From Paguma larvata (lineage: Eukaryota; Chordata; Mammalia; Carnivora; Viverridae), in assembly GCA_030068075.1 (NCBI GenBank), contig CM057843.1:38411332-38475331 (forward strand): a DNA stretch of 64,000 nucleotides, given 5' to 3'. Below the pieces are notes generated by a model. The model did not search any database and was not told where the DNA came from. It saw nothing but the letters and a program-made list of their open reading frames with translations. This document shows, piece after piece, positions 23,801 to 33,250 of this stretch; the first letter of the stretch is position 1, and every line of letters starts with the position of its first letter. The translations under genes were made by a program, and so were the position numbers.

Positions 23801-26800
23801 GACGCCAGGGGCATTGAGTGATTCCCAAAATGTTCAATGACCAACAAATGAGGACGTGGTCTGCTGGGGGTTGGGAGGGGGGGCGGTGGCGGTCACCGGC
23901 AGCTTGGGCGTGGAACTCTTATCTCTCTGTGCCCCACCGCCCCCTCCAGTGCCTAGAAAATGCCAGGCGCATAGTAGCTGCTCAGTAACCTTTGAGGCTC
24001 AAATCAATGAACTAGTAAACCAAAGCCTATTCTCCAGGAACGGCGTCTGGAGTTATGTTTTGGAGAACTTGACAGCACAAACTTGTGGGGAGTGAACAGT
24101 ATTCTAGGTGAAGGAACCCTCTCGAGTGCAAGGCATATAGATTTATTTATTCAAAGAATTTCTGTATGCCTACTATGTGCCAGGTTCTAAACTAAATTCT
24201 GGGCCTACTAACCCCTTGCCTATAAGGGGTCAGAGTCTGAAGAGAGATAAGCATGTAACCAAGAGTATCAAAAAATGTGCTTTATGACGAAAGATGGAGT
24301 CCGACGCGGAAGGGCACGGAGCAGTTGGGTCACGGGAGGAACCACCGTCCTCACCCCTTCCTACCACTCCTTCTCCAGGACCGACTGTCCAGGCAGGGTC
24401 TTCAGAGACACAAGCTAATGTTTCAAGAGGCCTTGCTTTGAATCCGGTTGGGTTGTACCCTTTGCCATCGGCCTTCCCCCTGCTTAGGAGGCCTGCTGCC
24501 AAAGCCGCTTTCCGTCCCTGCTCTCCCCACCTGGTCAGCTGAGGAGGCGAGGTTTGAACCGAATCTTAGAGAGCTGAGCAGCTGAACGAGGGTTGGTGGT
24601 GAGGGAAGGGGCATTCTTTGCAGAAGGAAAGGCAGAGGCTCCGAGAAATGAAGAAGACTTGTGTGTTTGAGAGTCGAGGAGGTACGTGTGGCTGGGGCTG
24701 GCAGGAAGGGAGCGTGGAGGCAGAGGCAGGGGGCAGGGGGTGGAGGGTTTGCGTGCAGCTGTGGAAGGGTTTCTAGGCCGAGGCTGGCAGTCCAGGAGTT
24801 TTGCATTTTTGAGCCAAAGCGGGAGTAGCTACCTGGAGGGTGGGGAGATGGGTTAGGGAGGCCCAAGTGGAGGCGCCAGAGACAGGAAGGGTACAGAGTG
24901 AGGTCCAGGCTGAAGAAAACACTGACTGTTACTCTCTGCGAGGACCAAGCAGGAAACTGGCCTTTTCTGCAAAGGCTCATGGTGGAAGTATCTCCACAGA
25001 GCACAGGACCCCACCAGCTGCCCATTAAGCTGATGGGGACACAGCCGTGTCCTGTGTGAGGAAGCTAAATGGACTTGCCTTCCTTCACCTCTCTCCCTCA
25101 GTCCCCGTGTGGGGTACTCCGTTATTCAGGACCCGTACCCCCAAAGTCCCCTGTCCTGGGTTTTCTCCGAGCCATAGGTTTTGTCTGTGTGATGCTCTCC
25201 ATTTCCTCAATGAAATGCTGGATTCCTCTTCCTGCTTGCCCTCGGCAGCCCCCCTGTGCCCCGAAGTGCCGACTTCCAAACACTAGGCCAAACAATAGAA
25301 AGAATCTCGGTCCATGCATTAAAAGGCAAAGAGCAGAAGGGACCCCAGGCCTTCCAGGGATCGTGACAGTGCCCTGACCTCCTAGAGCGAGCACCCCCCC
25401 CAGGCTCCTGCCCCAGGCAGGGCCGTATGAACATTTCGCCTGTAGGGAAACTTCCACCTGTGTGAAACTGGGAGGAGGGGCAGGGAGAGGCGTGGCTGGC
25501 CCGGGAGGCAGGCAGAGTCTTGAAGGAGCTCTGAAACCCCCCTGGCCCATTCGCATGTGAGGCCACAGGGACTTCCTCCAGGCCCTCCCATTCCCGCCCT
25601 TCCATACAAAACCCAAAACTCTTGCCTCAAAGAACCAAGGCTACCCAAAATATTCGAGGCCCAGGCTTGGCCCTCATTTGGGAAAACTTCCCTCCTCACC
25701 CAGAAGGCATTTCCTTGAGGAATGAGGCCTGCCTCAGGTAGATGCGGTCACCTGACTGTGAGTCCAGTCCAGGATGAGGCCGGCTCAGCAGCCAGGAGGG
25801 CGCGGGGGCTGTGGTCAGCGCAGTCCTGACGTAGAACTGCCCAGGTACCCAGGACTGCTACTGAGTTTGGAGTCCCTCCTTCTCCTGCCCCACCCCCCAC
25901 CCTGGCCTGCAGGGGACAGGGACCCAGGGGCCACAGCTGCCTCCACACTGGCCAGCAGTTGCCCCAGTCACAGTGTCTGGCACCCCTGGTTTTGTCCTCC
26001 GGCCTGTCACAGAGCCTCTCTTCTGCGGGGGGGGGGGGGGGGGGGGGGGGGGCGGGAAGAGCACCGGCCCTTCAGGAGCCGCATCCTTGCAGCCTGGCAC
26101 AATGGGCTCCCATGGAGTACACAGTGTTGCTTATTGTGGCATAAAATGCCATAAAGTCAGAACAAAGAGGGAGCCCAGAGCCTTGATGGGCCTGCTGCTT
26201 CCTGCCAGGCAGAGAATACAACCGATTGTTTAAAAGCCAGTGGTGAGGCAAGTGGCCAATTAGCAGGGCCTTCACCCCCACGGCTTGTAGATGTGATTCG
26301 GCCGTCGGGAATGGGATTCTGCTACTCAGATCAATTGCTGAAAGGAAGCATGTCCGCGCACTCGGCCCAGTTTAGAAGCCCTGAACCACCAGCAGAGGTG
26401 ACCCGGGTTGTCTCCACGCTGTCTTTAGGAGAGGCTGAGCCCTGCAGGTGCTGAATATCAACACTGCCCTCGGCATCTCTCCCCCTTTAAGGGATTCCTA
26501 GAACACTCCTGAGACTGGGGGATTGTACATCTGTTCACAACCGCTTTGGAGAAAAACAAAATTCATGTTTCATTGTCTTCTTTCTCATAGTCGTCAAGAA
26601 ATTACCCACAACCCAGACCGGAAGAAAATGAAAGTAGGTTTGGGGGTCAGTCCTGCCATTTTGAGGGTGCTTTTGCTAACTTACTCCCCCCACCCCCCCC
26701 CCCCCCCGTGGTTGCGTTGAACCTAATGCAGTGGAAGGAAGTAATGACCACCACCCAGAGGCAAAAATAACCCCACGGAGCCTGGGAAAGTCTAGCTGCA

Positions 26801-29800
26801 GCAGTCAGGAAGGGGAGTTGGAGTAGGCTGGGGGCACAGCAGATAAGAATTTTAACTCATCCTGAAAATCAAGGACAAGGGCCCGCCAGAGGGAAGACGG
26901 TCTGGGTCTGGTCCGCGGCTCCAGAGGACTGGCTGCAGGCTTTTTCCCCTTGGCCTGTGCTGTCCTGGACCCTCTCACCACGCGGTCCGGTGAGGGGGGT
27001 CAGCCGGATTCAGAGGTTGACCCAGGAAAGCAGGTCTCCCGAGAAAGGTCCCACAAAGCACAGCTGTGTTCCAACAGGTTCGTTATCCCATAAAAAACCC
27101 AAACGGAAGAAAATGTGCTTAATTAAAGCAGGAGGGCTTGGCAGCCAGACTCGGGAAGGATTTCTCCATCAGCAGGGAGAATAAACGTTTCCCTGGACTG
27201 AGGCGGGTGTGACAATCCCATCTCCAGAAGTTCTTCTGGGGAGAAATTTTACAACCGCCCGCCCTAAGGCAGGTTGAGGATTTAGCACGCCGGCCTCGCC
27301 GTGAGAGTCACCTGGGCAGCTGACCCCAAGGGCAGATTCCTGGGCCCCTCCCAGGGATTCGGACCCAGACCGTGGGGCGGACCGCGGGTGATCCCGGCGC
27401 AGCCCGTCACGGCGGTGCTTTGGGGAACCCGCACCAGCTCAAAGCCCCCACGAGGTGGGGCCGGGATTTCGACCCCGGAGAACCCAATTTATTATTCAGG
27501 GCACGCAGCGCTGAGAGCCCAGGCTGACCGTTCTCAGGGACGCGGGGAGGGGACGCTTCCCTCCGTCCACAAAAGGAGCCCAGAGCGCGCCACGGTGTCC
27601 CCCCGCGCCCCCTCGAGCCCACGCCGGGTCCCGGGGCCGCTCGGGGCCCCGCCGCCCGGCCCTGCCGCCTGGGCCCACCCAGAGCCGCTGCTCCCCCTCC
27701 GGCAGCCGGGAGGGGAGCGGGGAGATCTAGAAAAGACCTTTGTGTCTCGGGGAAAGCGCCTCTGCGCCTCGCTCGCACGTCCCAGCGACGGCCTTCGGCG
27801 AGAGCCCCTGCTCCGACAGGGCGCGGCCGGGAGCGGACCTCGGGCGCGGGGGCCCGCGCTCCGGCCGGGGAGGAGCGGGGGGACCGGCGGCTCCGGGCAG
27901 GGCGGCGGCGGCGGCGGCGGCCCTCCCAGCCCCCGCCCCGGAGGCGCCGGCGGCTCTTCCCGGTCCCGGGAAACCCGCAGCCCGCGCGGGCCGTGGCCGG
28001 GCTGGGCTGGGCTGGGCTGGGCTGGGCGGGGGCGACCCCTAGTGCCCAGCGCGGGCCGCTGTCGCCCTGCGCTCCCGGGGACGCAGCCTTTCCCCGGGAG
28101 TCTGGGGGCCTCCTCGTCCGGGCCGCAGGGGAGCCTGCCCTCTCTGGAGGGCGGGAGAAGAGCATCCCTGGGGCTCTGCTTAAAAAACGAGACTCCACCG
28201 AGGCGTGCCGGAGCCCTCCCTGCAAGCGCCTGGCGCTGCGCTGCTGCCCCCCTGCGTTGCTCAGAGGCAGACGGTCCCGCTGATCGTCGCTTGCCCTCCC
28301 CTCTTTAGGAAGTTGGGACTAGCTGTAGGATCTGCCCCAAACGCGGGGACAGCCAGTGCTCCCCTGGAAATGCGGGTCTAGGCCCTCTCTCCCTGCAGCA
28401 TCCCAGACACTGGTGGGTACAGCCCCGGTGGAGGAGGGTCCTGCACGGAGGCGCTGTCCCGGCACGCTGATCAGGTGCAGTGTTCGCCTGGCTTCCCGCC
28501 GGGGCCACGACCAAATCAAGCCCAGGGAAGCAAGAGGCAGAGGCGCATGCCTCCCGTCCTCCTCCGACCACACTGTCCTTTGCGCGCCCCACCCCCCCAC
28601 GCGCAGCCCGGCATGGCTCACCTGGTCGGCAGCACTTTGTTAAGTTGTGTTGCCAGAACCGAGTCACACCGGTGACCTGCACCCTAGCTCAGTTCAGGTA
28701 AAAAGGGAGGAAAAAGACAAATCATCGGAGCCCACCAGGTGGGACAAGAAGATGCCAACCCCTTTGGGGCTCTGTGGTGCCCCTGCCAATCTTCTCACTG
28801 GGTTCCCCCCTCCCCTGCACCTGGGGCACAATGCCACAGGTAGCACTGAGGTAAAAGCAGCTAGGGAGAGTTCCTGGGTGGGTGTGCCCAAGTTCCACCA
28901 CTTCCCATATGGCTGTGACCCAGCCCCTCTAACGGGCATTTCCCTGCTGGCACAAATGACTGTCATTACAGCCAAGTCGAAGGCCTGGGAGGGGAACAAT
29001 GCCTCCTGCAGCCATCTGTACAGGTGTGGACGGCTGCAGACTTGAGAGTCTTCAGGCCAAAGGCTGGGCCAGACCACCTCATCCCCCCTAGACGCAAATC
29101 AAGGCAACTAGCTTTGGGGGAAAAGAACAGGATAGACCAGGGCACAGAGGCAGCTCGTGGGCCTGGGGCTTCCTTGTAGCAGAGGCACAGAGGGTCCAGG
29201 TAGACATGCGGCAGGGGGAGGGGGGTGTCCATTGCTCCCGCTCCCTGCCCTTCTTCAGTGGTTTCCAGATAAGTCAGGGAGCACTCGCTCATGCCAATGG
29301 GAAAAGTATATTGAGAACAAGAGTTCCCCCCAAGAATAAAGATGACCCCCCCATACTCTACCTCCTCCACGCAGCCCCCACTGCCACCCCACTGTCTCTT
29401 GGCTCTCTGTCCTCCCATCACAGGACCCTCTACCCCCAGCCATTTGATCTCCAAAAGATTTCTTAAAGACCTAGGTCAACCCTCTCCCCACGCCTCTGCC
29501 CAGCTAAGGAAGTGGGGGTTTCTGTGGGGCCATTACCCTGGGAGGCAGCAAGCGCCCTCCAGGGATTCAGCCTGCAAACATGTGCCACACCAGGTCAGGT
29601 GAGGATGTGGACTAAGGTGCTTTTGTTGAGGGGGTTACAGTCCTCTCTGCCCTGGCCTGGCTGGAAGCCTCGAGGGACATCTTCGAGGCTTCCCCGGCGA
29701 GTGAGTGAGTGAGTGAGTGAGTGAGTGAGTGAGTGTGTGTGTGTACACGCAAACGCTCGGGCACAGGTGCTGGGGCGGGGGGCAGGAGGGGAAGCCCGGC

Positions 29801-29916
29801 CATACCCCCACTGACAGAGCTCGGGGCCCACCATGGCTCCGCAGACTGAGACACCTTCTTACTTTCCAGATTCCGAGCTGGGGGATGGAAGCGAAAGCAG
29901 CAGCCACGCTGTCTAG
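3790..29916 (+). CDS. MARCHF10: MARCHF10, RING-CH E3 ubiquitin ligase (3' part of gene, six exons)
   Basis: The joined exons 3790-5206, 9062-9228, 12027-12136, 21255-21368, 26591-26633 and 29870-29916 give 632 residues ending in SHAV and a TAG stop. All junctions use GT-AG sites and keep phase. The first 470 or so residues are low-complexity and Ser/acid-rich with no recognisable fold. They are followed by a C4HC3 RING-CH zinc finger: LCRIC, PCGC, HQEC, then CEMC after an intron. Family knowledge: MARCHF10 (RNF190) is a cytosolic, testis-enriched ubiquitin ligase related to MARCHF7; unlike most MARCH proteins it lacks membrane segments, and I see no strong one here, although the 21255 exon has a short leucine-rich stretch. 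Human MARCHF10 is about 808 residues, so roughly 175 N-terminal residues lie upstream of the window. The next gene, MRC2, converges from the other strand. The identity rests on close resemblance through the large exon, the zinc finger and the C-terminus. Confidence 0.95.
6206..6412 (-). mobile_element. Carnivore tRNA-Lys-type SINE (cat-like)
   Basis: Reverse orientation, from an aaaaataaataaac-type tail at the left to the tggctcag-type start at the right. It is flanked by the imperfect duplication ttttcctttcc / ttttcgtttcc. Confidence 0.9.
7128..7224 (-). mobile_element. Carnivore SINE, 5' part
   Basis: Reverse orientation: a gtaatctctatgcccaacat block, then the tRNA-related ggggctcgaactcatgaccc and gactgagccagccagg. 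Only about 100 bases long; an older subtype. Confidence 0.8.
7235..8075 (-). repeat. Degenerate L1 fragment, antisense, split by a SINE
   Basis: The segments before 7386 and after 7577 resemble antisense L1 coding sequence, for example 'gattttcactgaaactgagt tgaatctgcag' and 'cttctggggagaagtgacat'. A SINE at 7386 splits it. By-eye call. Confidence 0.55.
7386..7577 (+). mobile_element. Carnivore tRNA-Lys-type SINE
   Basis: ggggcacctggctggctcag start, tRNA-like gttcgagccccgcgtcaggc, CT-rich middle and aaaaataaacact tail. Confidence 0.9.
8525..8710 (-). repeat. MIR SINE
   Basis: Antisense MIR pattern: ctgttcggtaggtag, gtgaggaaacagacgcctga, gtccagagtcacc, tttaaacccaggcc. Confidence 0.6.
9062..9228 (+). 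CDS. MARCHF10: MARCHF10 exon: first two-thirds of RING-CH domain
   Basis: Acceptor tttcacttag, donor gtaggt. After an acidic lead (EEDSEEEGD) come LCRIC, EPCGC and FVHQEC, which supply Cys1-Cys4, the His and Cys6 of the C4HC3 zinc ligand set. [11 protein letters not shown] ends the exon. This segment binds the E2 enzyme in MARCH ligases. The ligands Cys7 and Cys8 lie on the next exon. Confidence 0.96.
10685..10832 (-). mobile_element. 5'-truncated young L1 insertion
   Basis: Poly(T) then tagtttattgtcaaattgg and tacaacacccagtgctcaat, which is the cat-lineage L1 3' end in reverse. It is flanked by identical 14-base copies tttactatttcttt at 10671-10684 and 10833-10846. Confidence 0.88.
11687..11920 (+). 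mobile_element. Carnivore SINE with internal (TG)n microsatellite
   Basis: ggggcgcctgggtggctcag start and aaaaataaagat tail. Flanked by aaaaggtcaccga at 11674-11686 and 11921-11933. The middle holds a TG tract at about 11808-11859. Confidence 0.93.
11808..11859 (+). repeat. (TG)n microsatellite
   Basis: About 25 TG units with one TTTG interruption, inside the SINE. Confidence 0.95.
12027..12136 (+). CDS. MARCHF10: MARCHF10 exon: end of RING-CH domain
   Basis: Acceptor taatttaag, donor gtaaga. It opens with the last two bases of a Gly codon, then [21 protein letters not shown] gives the last two zinc ligands. The exon ends in phase 0 after KHQRSQ. Confidence 0.95.
12782..12843 (+). repeat. 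36-bp tandem duplication, second copy cut by SINE
   Basis: A 36-base unit at 12782-12817 repeats from 12818. The second copy stops at 12843, where the SINE begins, and its last ten bases (tgtgctgtgt) resume at 13058 after the SINE tail. Confidence 0.85.
12844..13053 (+). mobile_element. Carnivore SINE, older subtype
   Basis: ggcacccgggtggctcag start, gtcatgggatcgagccctgt, agcctgcctgagataatctc, then an A-rich tail with G and CT interruptions. Confidence 0.88.
14240..14440 (+). repeat. MIR SINE
   Basis: gctgtgtgaccttggggaaa, gatctcagttctctcgtctg and a cagggcctgtgcaggtgctc-like end. Confidence 0.7.
15985..16060 (+). repeat. MER5-like hAT-Charlie fragment
   Basis: ccagagattctgatttaatt followed by gatctgggatgggcccaggt matches the middle of MER5-type elements. 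Confidence 0.5.
17082..17235 (+). repeat. (TTCC)n / (TCCC)n microsatellite
   Basis: About 150 bases of pure pyrimidine on the + strand, mostly cttccttcct units with ccctccc variants. It gives rise to spurious Phe/Ser/Pro/Leu and Lys/Glu/Gly/Arg frames. Confidence 0.97.
17290..17770 (+). repeat. MER5-like element split by a SINE
   Basis: gagcagtggttctccaagat and caactacg before the SINE, and cagtaattctgatgcatatt after it, form one hAT-Charlie type copy. Confidence 0.65.
17451..17680 (-). mobile_element. Carnivore SINE nested in MER5-like element
   Basis: Reverse copy ending gagccaccaggcgcccc. The target duplication is ccagcaactacgtt (17437-17450) and ccagcagctatgtt (17681-17694). Confidence 0.92.
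18720..19080. promoter_or_regulatory. Candidate cis-regulatory block (inferred)
   Basis: Repeat-free, with attgg (reverse CCAAT) near 18748, ggcgccacgtgac (E-box CACGTG) near 18842-18854, and tgagtcat (AP-1 site) near 18969-18976. The density of known motif types is the only evidence. Confidence 0.3.
21255..21368 (+). CDS. MARCHF10: MARCHF10 exon: post-RING helix
   Basis: Acceptor catatttag, donor gtgagt. The 38 codons start [20 protein letters not shown] and continue through QRFAELM to RVIRER. The Leu-rich stretch is too short and too interrupted to be a confident membrane segment. Phase 0 at both ends, so the exon is symmetric. Confidence 0.94.
21369..26590. other. MARCHF10 intron
   Basis: Mostly unique sequence. 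A G-run lies at about 26026-26053 and a C-run near 26690-26707. No exon or confident transposable element was recognised. Confidence 0.6.
26591..26633 (+). CDS. MARCHF10: MARCHF10 penultimate 43-bp exon
   Basis: Acceptor tttctcatag, donor gtaggt. It encodes [14 protein letters not shown] plus the first base of an Asn codon. It resembles the same segment of other mammalian MARCHF10 proteins. Its length is not a multiple of three, so leaving it out shifts the frame of the last exon. Confidence 0.92.
27300..28300. promoter_or_regulatory. CpG-rich block (CpG island) in last MARCHF10 intron
   Basis: About 1 kb of very GC-rich sequence dense in CG dinucleotides. It includes a (GGC)n run near 27903-27922 and a (GGGCT)n run near 27998-28027. 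It is unlike the flanking introns and holds no recognisable repeat or exon. CpG islands usually mark promoters. No TATA box or splice-linked exon could be recognised. The 335-codon + frame across it is expected from stop-poor GC-rich DNA. Confidence 0.7.
29699..29745 (+). repeat. (GAGT)n then (GT)n microsatellite
   Basis: About eight GAGT units followed by five GT units, 125 bases before the last MARCHF10 exon. Confidence 0.95.
29870..29916 (+). CDS. MARCHF10: MARCHF10 last coding exon segment and stop
   Basis: Acceptor tactttccag. After completing an Asn codon it reads [14 protein letters not shown] and then TAG at 29914-29916. The phase fits only if the 43-bp exon is included. The same exon also has a long open frame in phase 0 (see findings). 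Confidence 0.92.
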
Positions 29917-30305
29917 CAAGGGAGCTGGCCCTGGAGCTCTGCAAAGACATGGCCCCACAGCCGCTTCTTCGACGTCCCCATCCTCCCTTCCTCCTCTCCT
30001 CTTGACTGAAACGGAAACCAAAGTGTTTATGTTACCGTTTTCCCCTTGTGCCTCTCTCTTCTCGGGGTCTGGCCTGAGCAATACAGACGGCAGCAGCGAC
30101 CAGCGCGGTCCCGGACAGCACGAGCCAAGCAGCCCGGGGCTCGTTGGGTCCCCGCAGGCCGCCCTGCTGCCGGCCCCCTGGGCCAGAAGCCCCAGGTGAC
30201 CCAGCAGCCCGGGGGGGCCCCCTGCCGAGGGCACCTGGTCAGGCCTTACTCCGCCCTGAGTGGAACTGAGCCACAGCTTCAGTAAACTGACTTCATTCAC
30301 CTAGC
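29917..30305 (+). other. MARCHF10: MARCHF10 3'UTR (probable extent)
   Basis: Non-repetitive sequence follows the stop codon up to an AGTAAA signal at 30281-30286; cleavage is expected roughly 10-30 bases later. The end is inferred from this signal alone. No AATAAA is nearby. Confidence 0.55.
30281..30286 (+). terminator. Candidate poly(A) signal AGTAAA of MARCHF10
   Basis: AGTAAA is a known functional variant of AATAAA. It lies 365 bases after the stop. TC-rich and T-rich sequence at 30318-30360 could serve as the downstream element. Confidence 0.45.
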
Positions 30306-30624
30306 TTCCTTTTGTGCTTTCTCTCTCTCTCTCTTTTTTTTTTTTGTTTGTTTGTTTGTTTTGTTCTCCTTGGACAAGGCTCAGGGCCTCAAACTCGGGG
30401 GAGAGGGAAGTGTGTCTCAGCCCTCTCCCCACCCCCACCTCTCCATGCTCCTTGCCGTCATAGTGACACGTCCTGGTCCTGTGGACTGAGACAGGCTGGA
30501 TGGCCAGCCTACTACTCAGGTCGGGCTCGGTGTGTGGACTCCTCACTACTCTCCTATTGACGCCTTAGGGATCACAGACCAAACTAAGATGTGAGGTTTG
30601 AAAAAAAAAAAAAAAAAAAGTCAG

Positions 30625-30838
30625 GGGCTCCTGGGTGGCTAAGTCAGTTAAGTGTCCGACTTCAGCTCAGGTCATGATCTCATGGTTCGTGAGTTCGAGC
30701 CCCGCATCAGCCTCTGTGCTGCCCGCTCAGAGCCTGGAGCCTGCTTCAGAATCTGTGTCTCCCTTGTCTCTCTGTCCCTCCCCTCCTCACACACTGTCTC
30801 TCTCTCTCTCTCAAATATAAACATTTTTTTAAAGTTAA
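30625..30838 (+). mobile_element. Carnivore tRNA-Lys-type SINE
   Basis: gggctcctgggtggctaagt start, gttcgagccccgcatcagcc and an aatataaacattt tail. Flanks share aaaaaaagtcag. Confidence 0.92.
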
Positions 30839-31740
30839 AAAAAAAAAGTCAGAGAAGGTTTGTGTGTGTGAGAGAGAGGGACAAAGGTCAAAAAAATAAT
30901 AAAAGATGGCAGGAATGAAGTACCGATACATGTAAAAACACGATGCTAAGTGAAGGAAGCCAGGCACAAAAGACGCCATTTTAGGATTCTACTTACACAC
31001 AATTTCTAGAAAAGGCAAAACTACAGAGACAGATCTGCGGTGGCAGGATTGGGCCTAGGAGAGACTGACTGCACACAGGCCCAAGAGGATCTGGGTGAGG
31101 AGGCTGCTCTAAAGCTGGTCCTGACGATGCTTCGGCGGCTGGATAAATTTACCAAAGCTCACTGACCCGGGTGCTCGCAACGGGTGGACTCTGTGGTATA
31201 ATTGTAAAGTATGCGTCAGTAAATTTTCTTTAAAATTGGAGGAAAAGACAGAATGAGAGAGAGGAAGGAGCGAGAAAGGGAAAATGAGGAGAAAGAGGTA
31301 TCTCTCCCTCCCACCTTCCAAGACCAGGAGCGGCCATGGCAGGTTTTGCTGCAAAGACGGTGTCGCCAGAGAGGAGTGACGGTGCCAGCAGGGTTTTAGG
31401 AAATCTGGGTTTGATTGAATTCCCTCAAAATCTTGGCTGTCCCTGACATGATCCACAGTTAAAGTGACTCTATTACTGCAAACTGGTAGGTGTGGCCAGG
31501 CAGCCTCGCTCCAAGAGCCAAGAGCGAAGCAAAGGGATGCCTTTCAACGTTAATAGAACCTACGAGAGCCATTCCAGTTGAAGAGATCTCCCTGGCAGCC
31601 TCAAGCCTTAATCATTCTGTGAGAAAATGGGACTTTATTTTGCAACTGCACTCAAAGGTTGGCTGAAGACAAAAGATTTGTCCAGGAGAATACCAAGAAA
31701 TGTCTAAGAAAGAACAATACATATTTAAAAATAAGTTTTA

Positions 31741-31950
31741 GGGCACCCGGGCGGCTCAGTCATTTGAGTGTCTGACTTTTGACTTTGGCTCAGGTCATGA
31801 TTCTAGGGTCATGGGATGGAGCCCTGAGTCAGGCTCTGTGCGGAGCATGGAGCCTGCTTAAGATTCTCTCCCTCTCTCTCTCTCTCTCTCTTTCTCTCTC
31901 CCCCACTGCCTAACCCTCTCCCCTACTTGCATGCTCTCTAAAATACAAAT
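31741..31950 (+). mobile_element. Carnivore SINE, older subtype
   Basis: gggcacccgggcggctcag start, a TC-rich middle and aaaatacaaat tail. Flanked by aaataagtttta at 31729-31740 and 31951-31962. Confidence 0.92.
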
Positions 31951-32649
31951 AAATAAGTTTTATAGAGAGCTTGATGAAATCTGAGGTGGCCATATAAACA
32001 TTCTGACAGGCCAAATCCACTAGAAGCTGTGACAGTGTCCGAGGCAGCTACCCTGGGACTGTCACAGGTTTGCATCAGCCAACGTTGACTTTCTGAAAAC
32101 TATTTCAAGGATTTACCCTCCTTGGGTGGCTCAGAGTGCCTCCTCTGAGGTCTGGGTGGGAGAGACATGGCAGAACTAGTTATCTAGCCACACCATTAAT
32201 TCAACATTGCTGTGGCCCAGCGGTCTGCTGACAGGGCTCCTCACGGCCTGAGGTGCCCCAAGGATCAAGTCTCATTTATTAAAAGACCCTGGTGAAAAGG
32301 GCTACCTTGCCCCTTTCTAACTGAGTAAATATTGTCAGAATTTATTAGAGGTTGAGACACAGTGGATGGAACGTGGATTTTTTTTTAAGCCTTTGGCTTC
32401 ACCATGACCCTCAAACATTTATCGACCATCAACCACGTGCCGGGTTGTGAGGACACACGAAAAATGAATGACGCCCACCCCCTAGGAGCATAGGCTTTCT
32501 GGGGCAACAGGACGTATCCAGAAAATGTCAAATCAAGATAATATGAACCTACGGATGCCAACTATAGAGCACTTTCTATAAGCTGGGCCTGGGGACTCAC
32601 AATAAGCTTGTGAGGCAGATATTCTTAACCCCACATTACTTGAGAGGAA

Positions 32650-32929
32650 ACCTGTATTAGGGTTCTCCAGGGAAACAGAACCAGTAGGGTATATTTATAA
32701 ATATATGGAAAGAGATTTATTATGAAGGATTGGCTCACGCAATTACAGAGGCCGAGAAGTCCTGCCATCTACCATATGCAAGCTAAAGACCCAGTGAAGC
32801 CAGTGATGTAGTTCCAGTTCAAACCTGAAGGCCAGGGCCCCTGGCTGGCTTGGTCAGGGGAGTGTGTGACTCTTGACCTCAGAATCATGGTTCAAGCCCC
32901 ATGTTGGGTATAGAGATTACTTAAAAATC

Positions 32930-32962
<33 letters not shown>

Positions 32963-33250
32963 CCAAAAACTGCAGCCCTAAGACTCAGGAGAGCTGACTC
33001 TTGAAGGCAGGAGAAGATGGATGTCCCAGCTGAAGCGGAGAGAATGTTCACCCCTTCTCTGCCTTTTTACTGTATTCAGGCCCTCAACAGATTGGGTGAT
33101 GCCCACCCACGCTGGAGAAGGAGATATCCTTTTACTCAGTCTACCCGTTCAAATGCTACTCTCTTCCAGAAACACAGACACACTCAGAAGTAATGCTTTT
33201 CCAGCTATCTGGGCATCCTTAGCTAGTCAAAGTGACCCATAAAATTAACC
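32650..33250 (+). repeat. Old interspersed repeat, split by a SINE
   Basis: attagggttctccagggaaa, gattggctcacgcaattaca, then after the SINE ccctcaacagattgggtgat and cataaaattaacca. I recognise this as a common mammalian dispersed repeat but cannot name the family with confidence. Confidence 0.6.
32838..32960 (+). mobile_element. Short carnivore SINE with long A-tail
   Basis: gggcccctggctggcttggt start, ggttcaagccccatgttggg, gtatagagattacttaaaaa and about 28 A residues. Confidence 0.85.

Larger units (their letters stand above)
26634..29869. other. MARCHF10 last intron
   Basis: Contains the CpG-rich block at 27300-28300 and a (GAGT)n tract near 29699-29733. No extra exon was recognised. Confidence 0.65.

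Noticed and set aside
27301..28308. 335-codon + frame across the CpG-rich block
   Set aside because: Stop-poor GC-rich DNA opens several frames at once on both strands here. The protein is Gly/Pro/Arg/Ala-rich, lacks a fold and has no splice partner.
29255..30300. Long - strand frames over the last MARCHF10 exon, for example 221 codons
   Set aside because: They contain the translated (GAGT)n tract ([10 protein letters not shown]) and no known domain.
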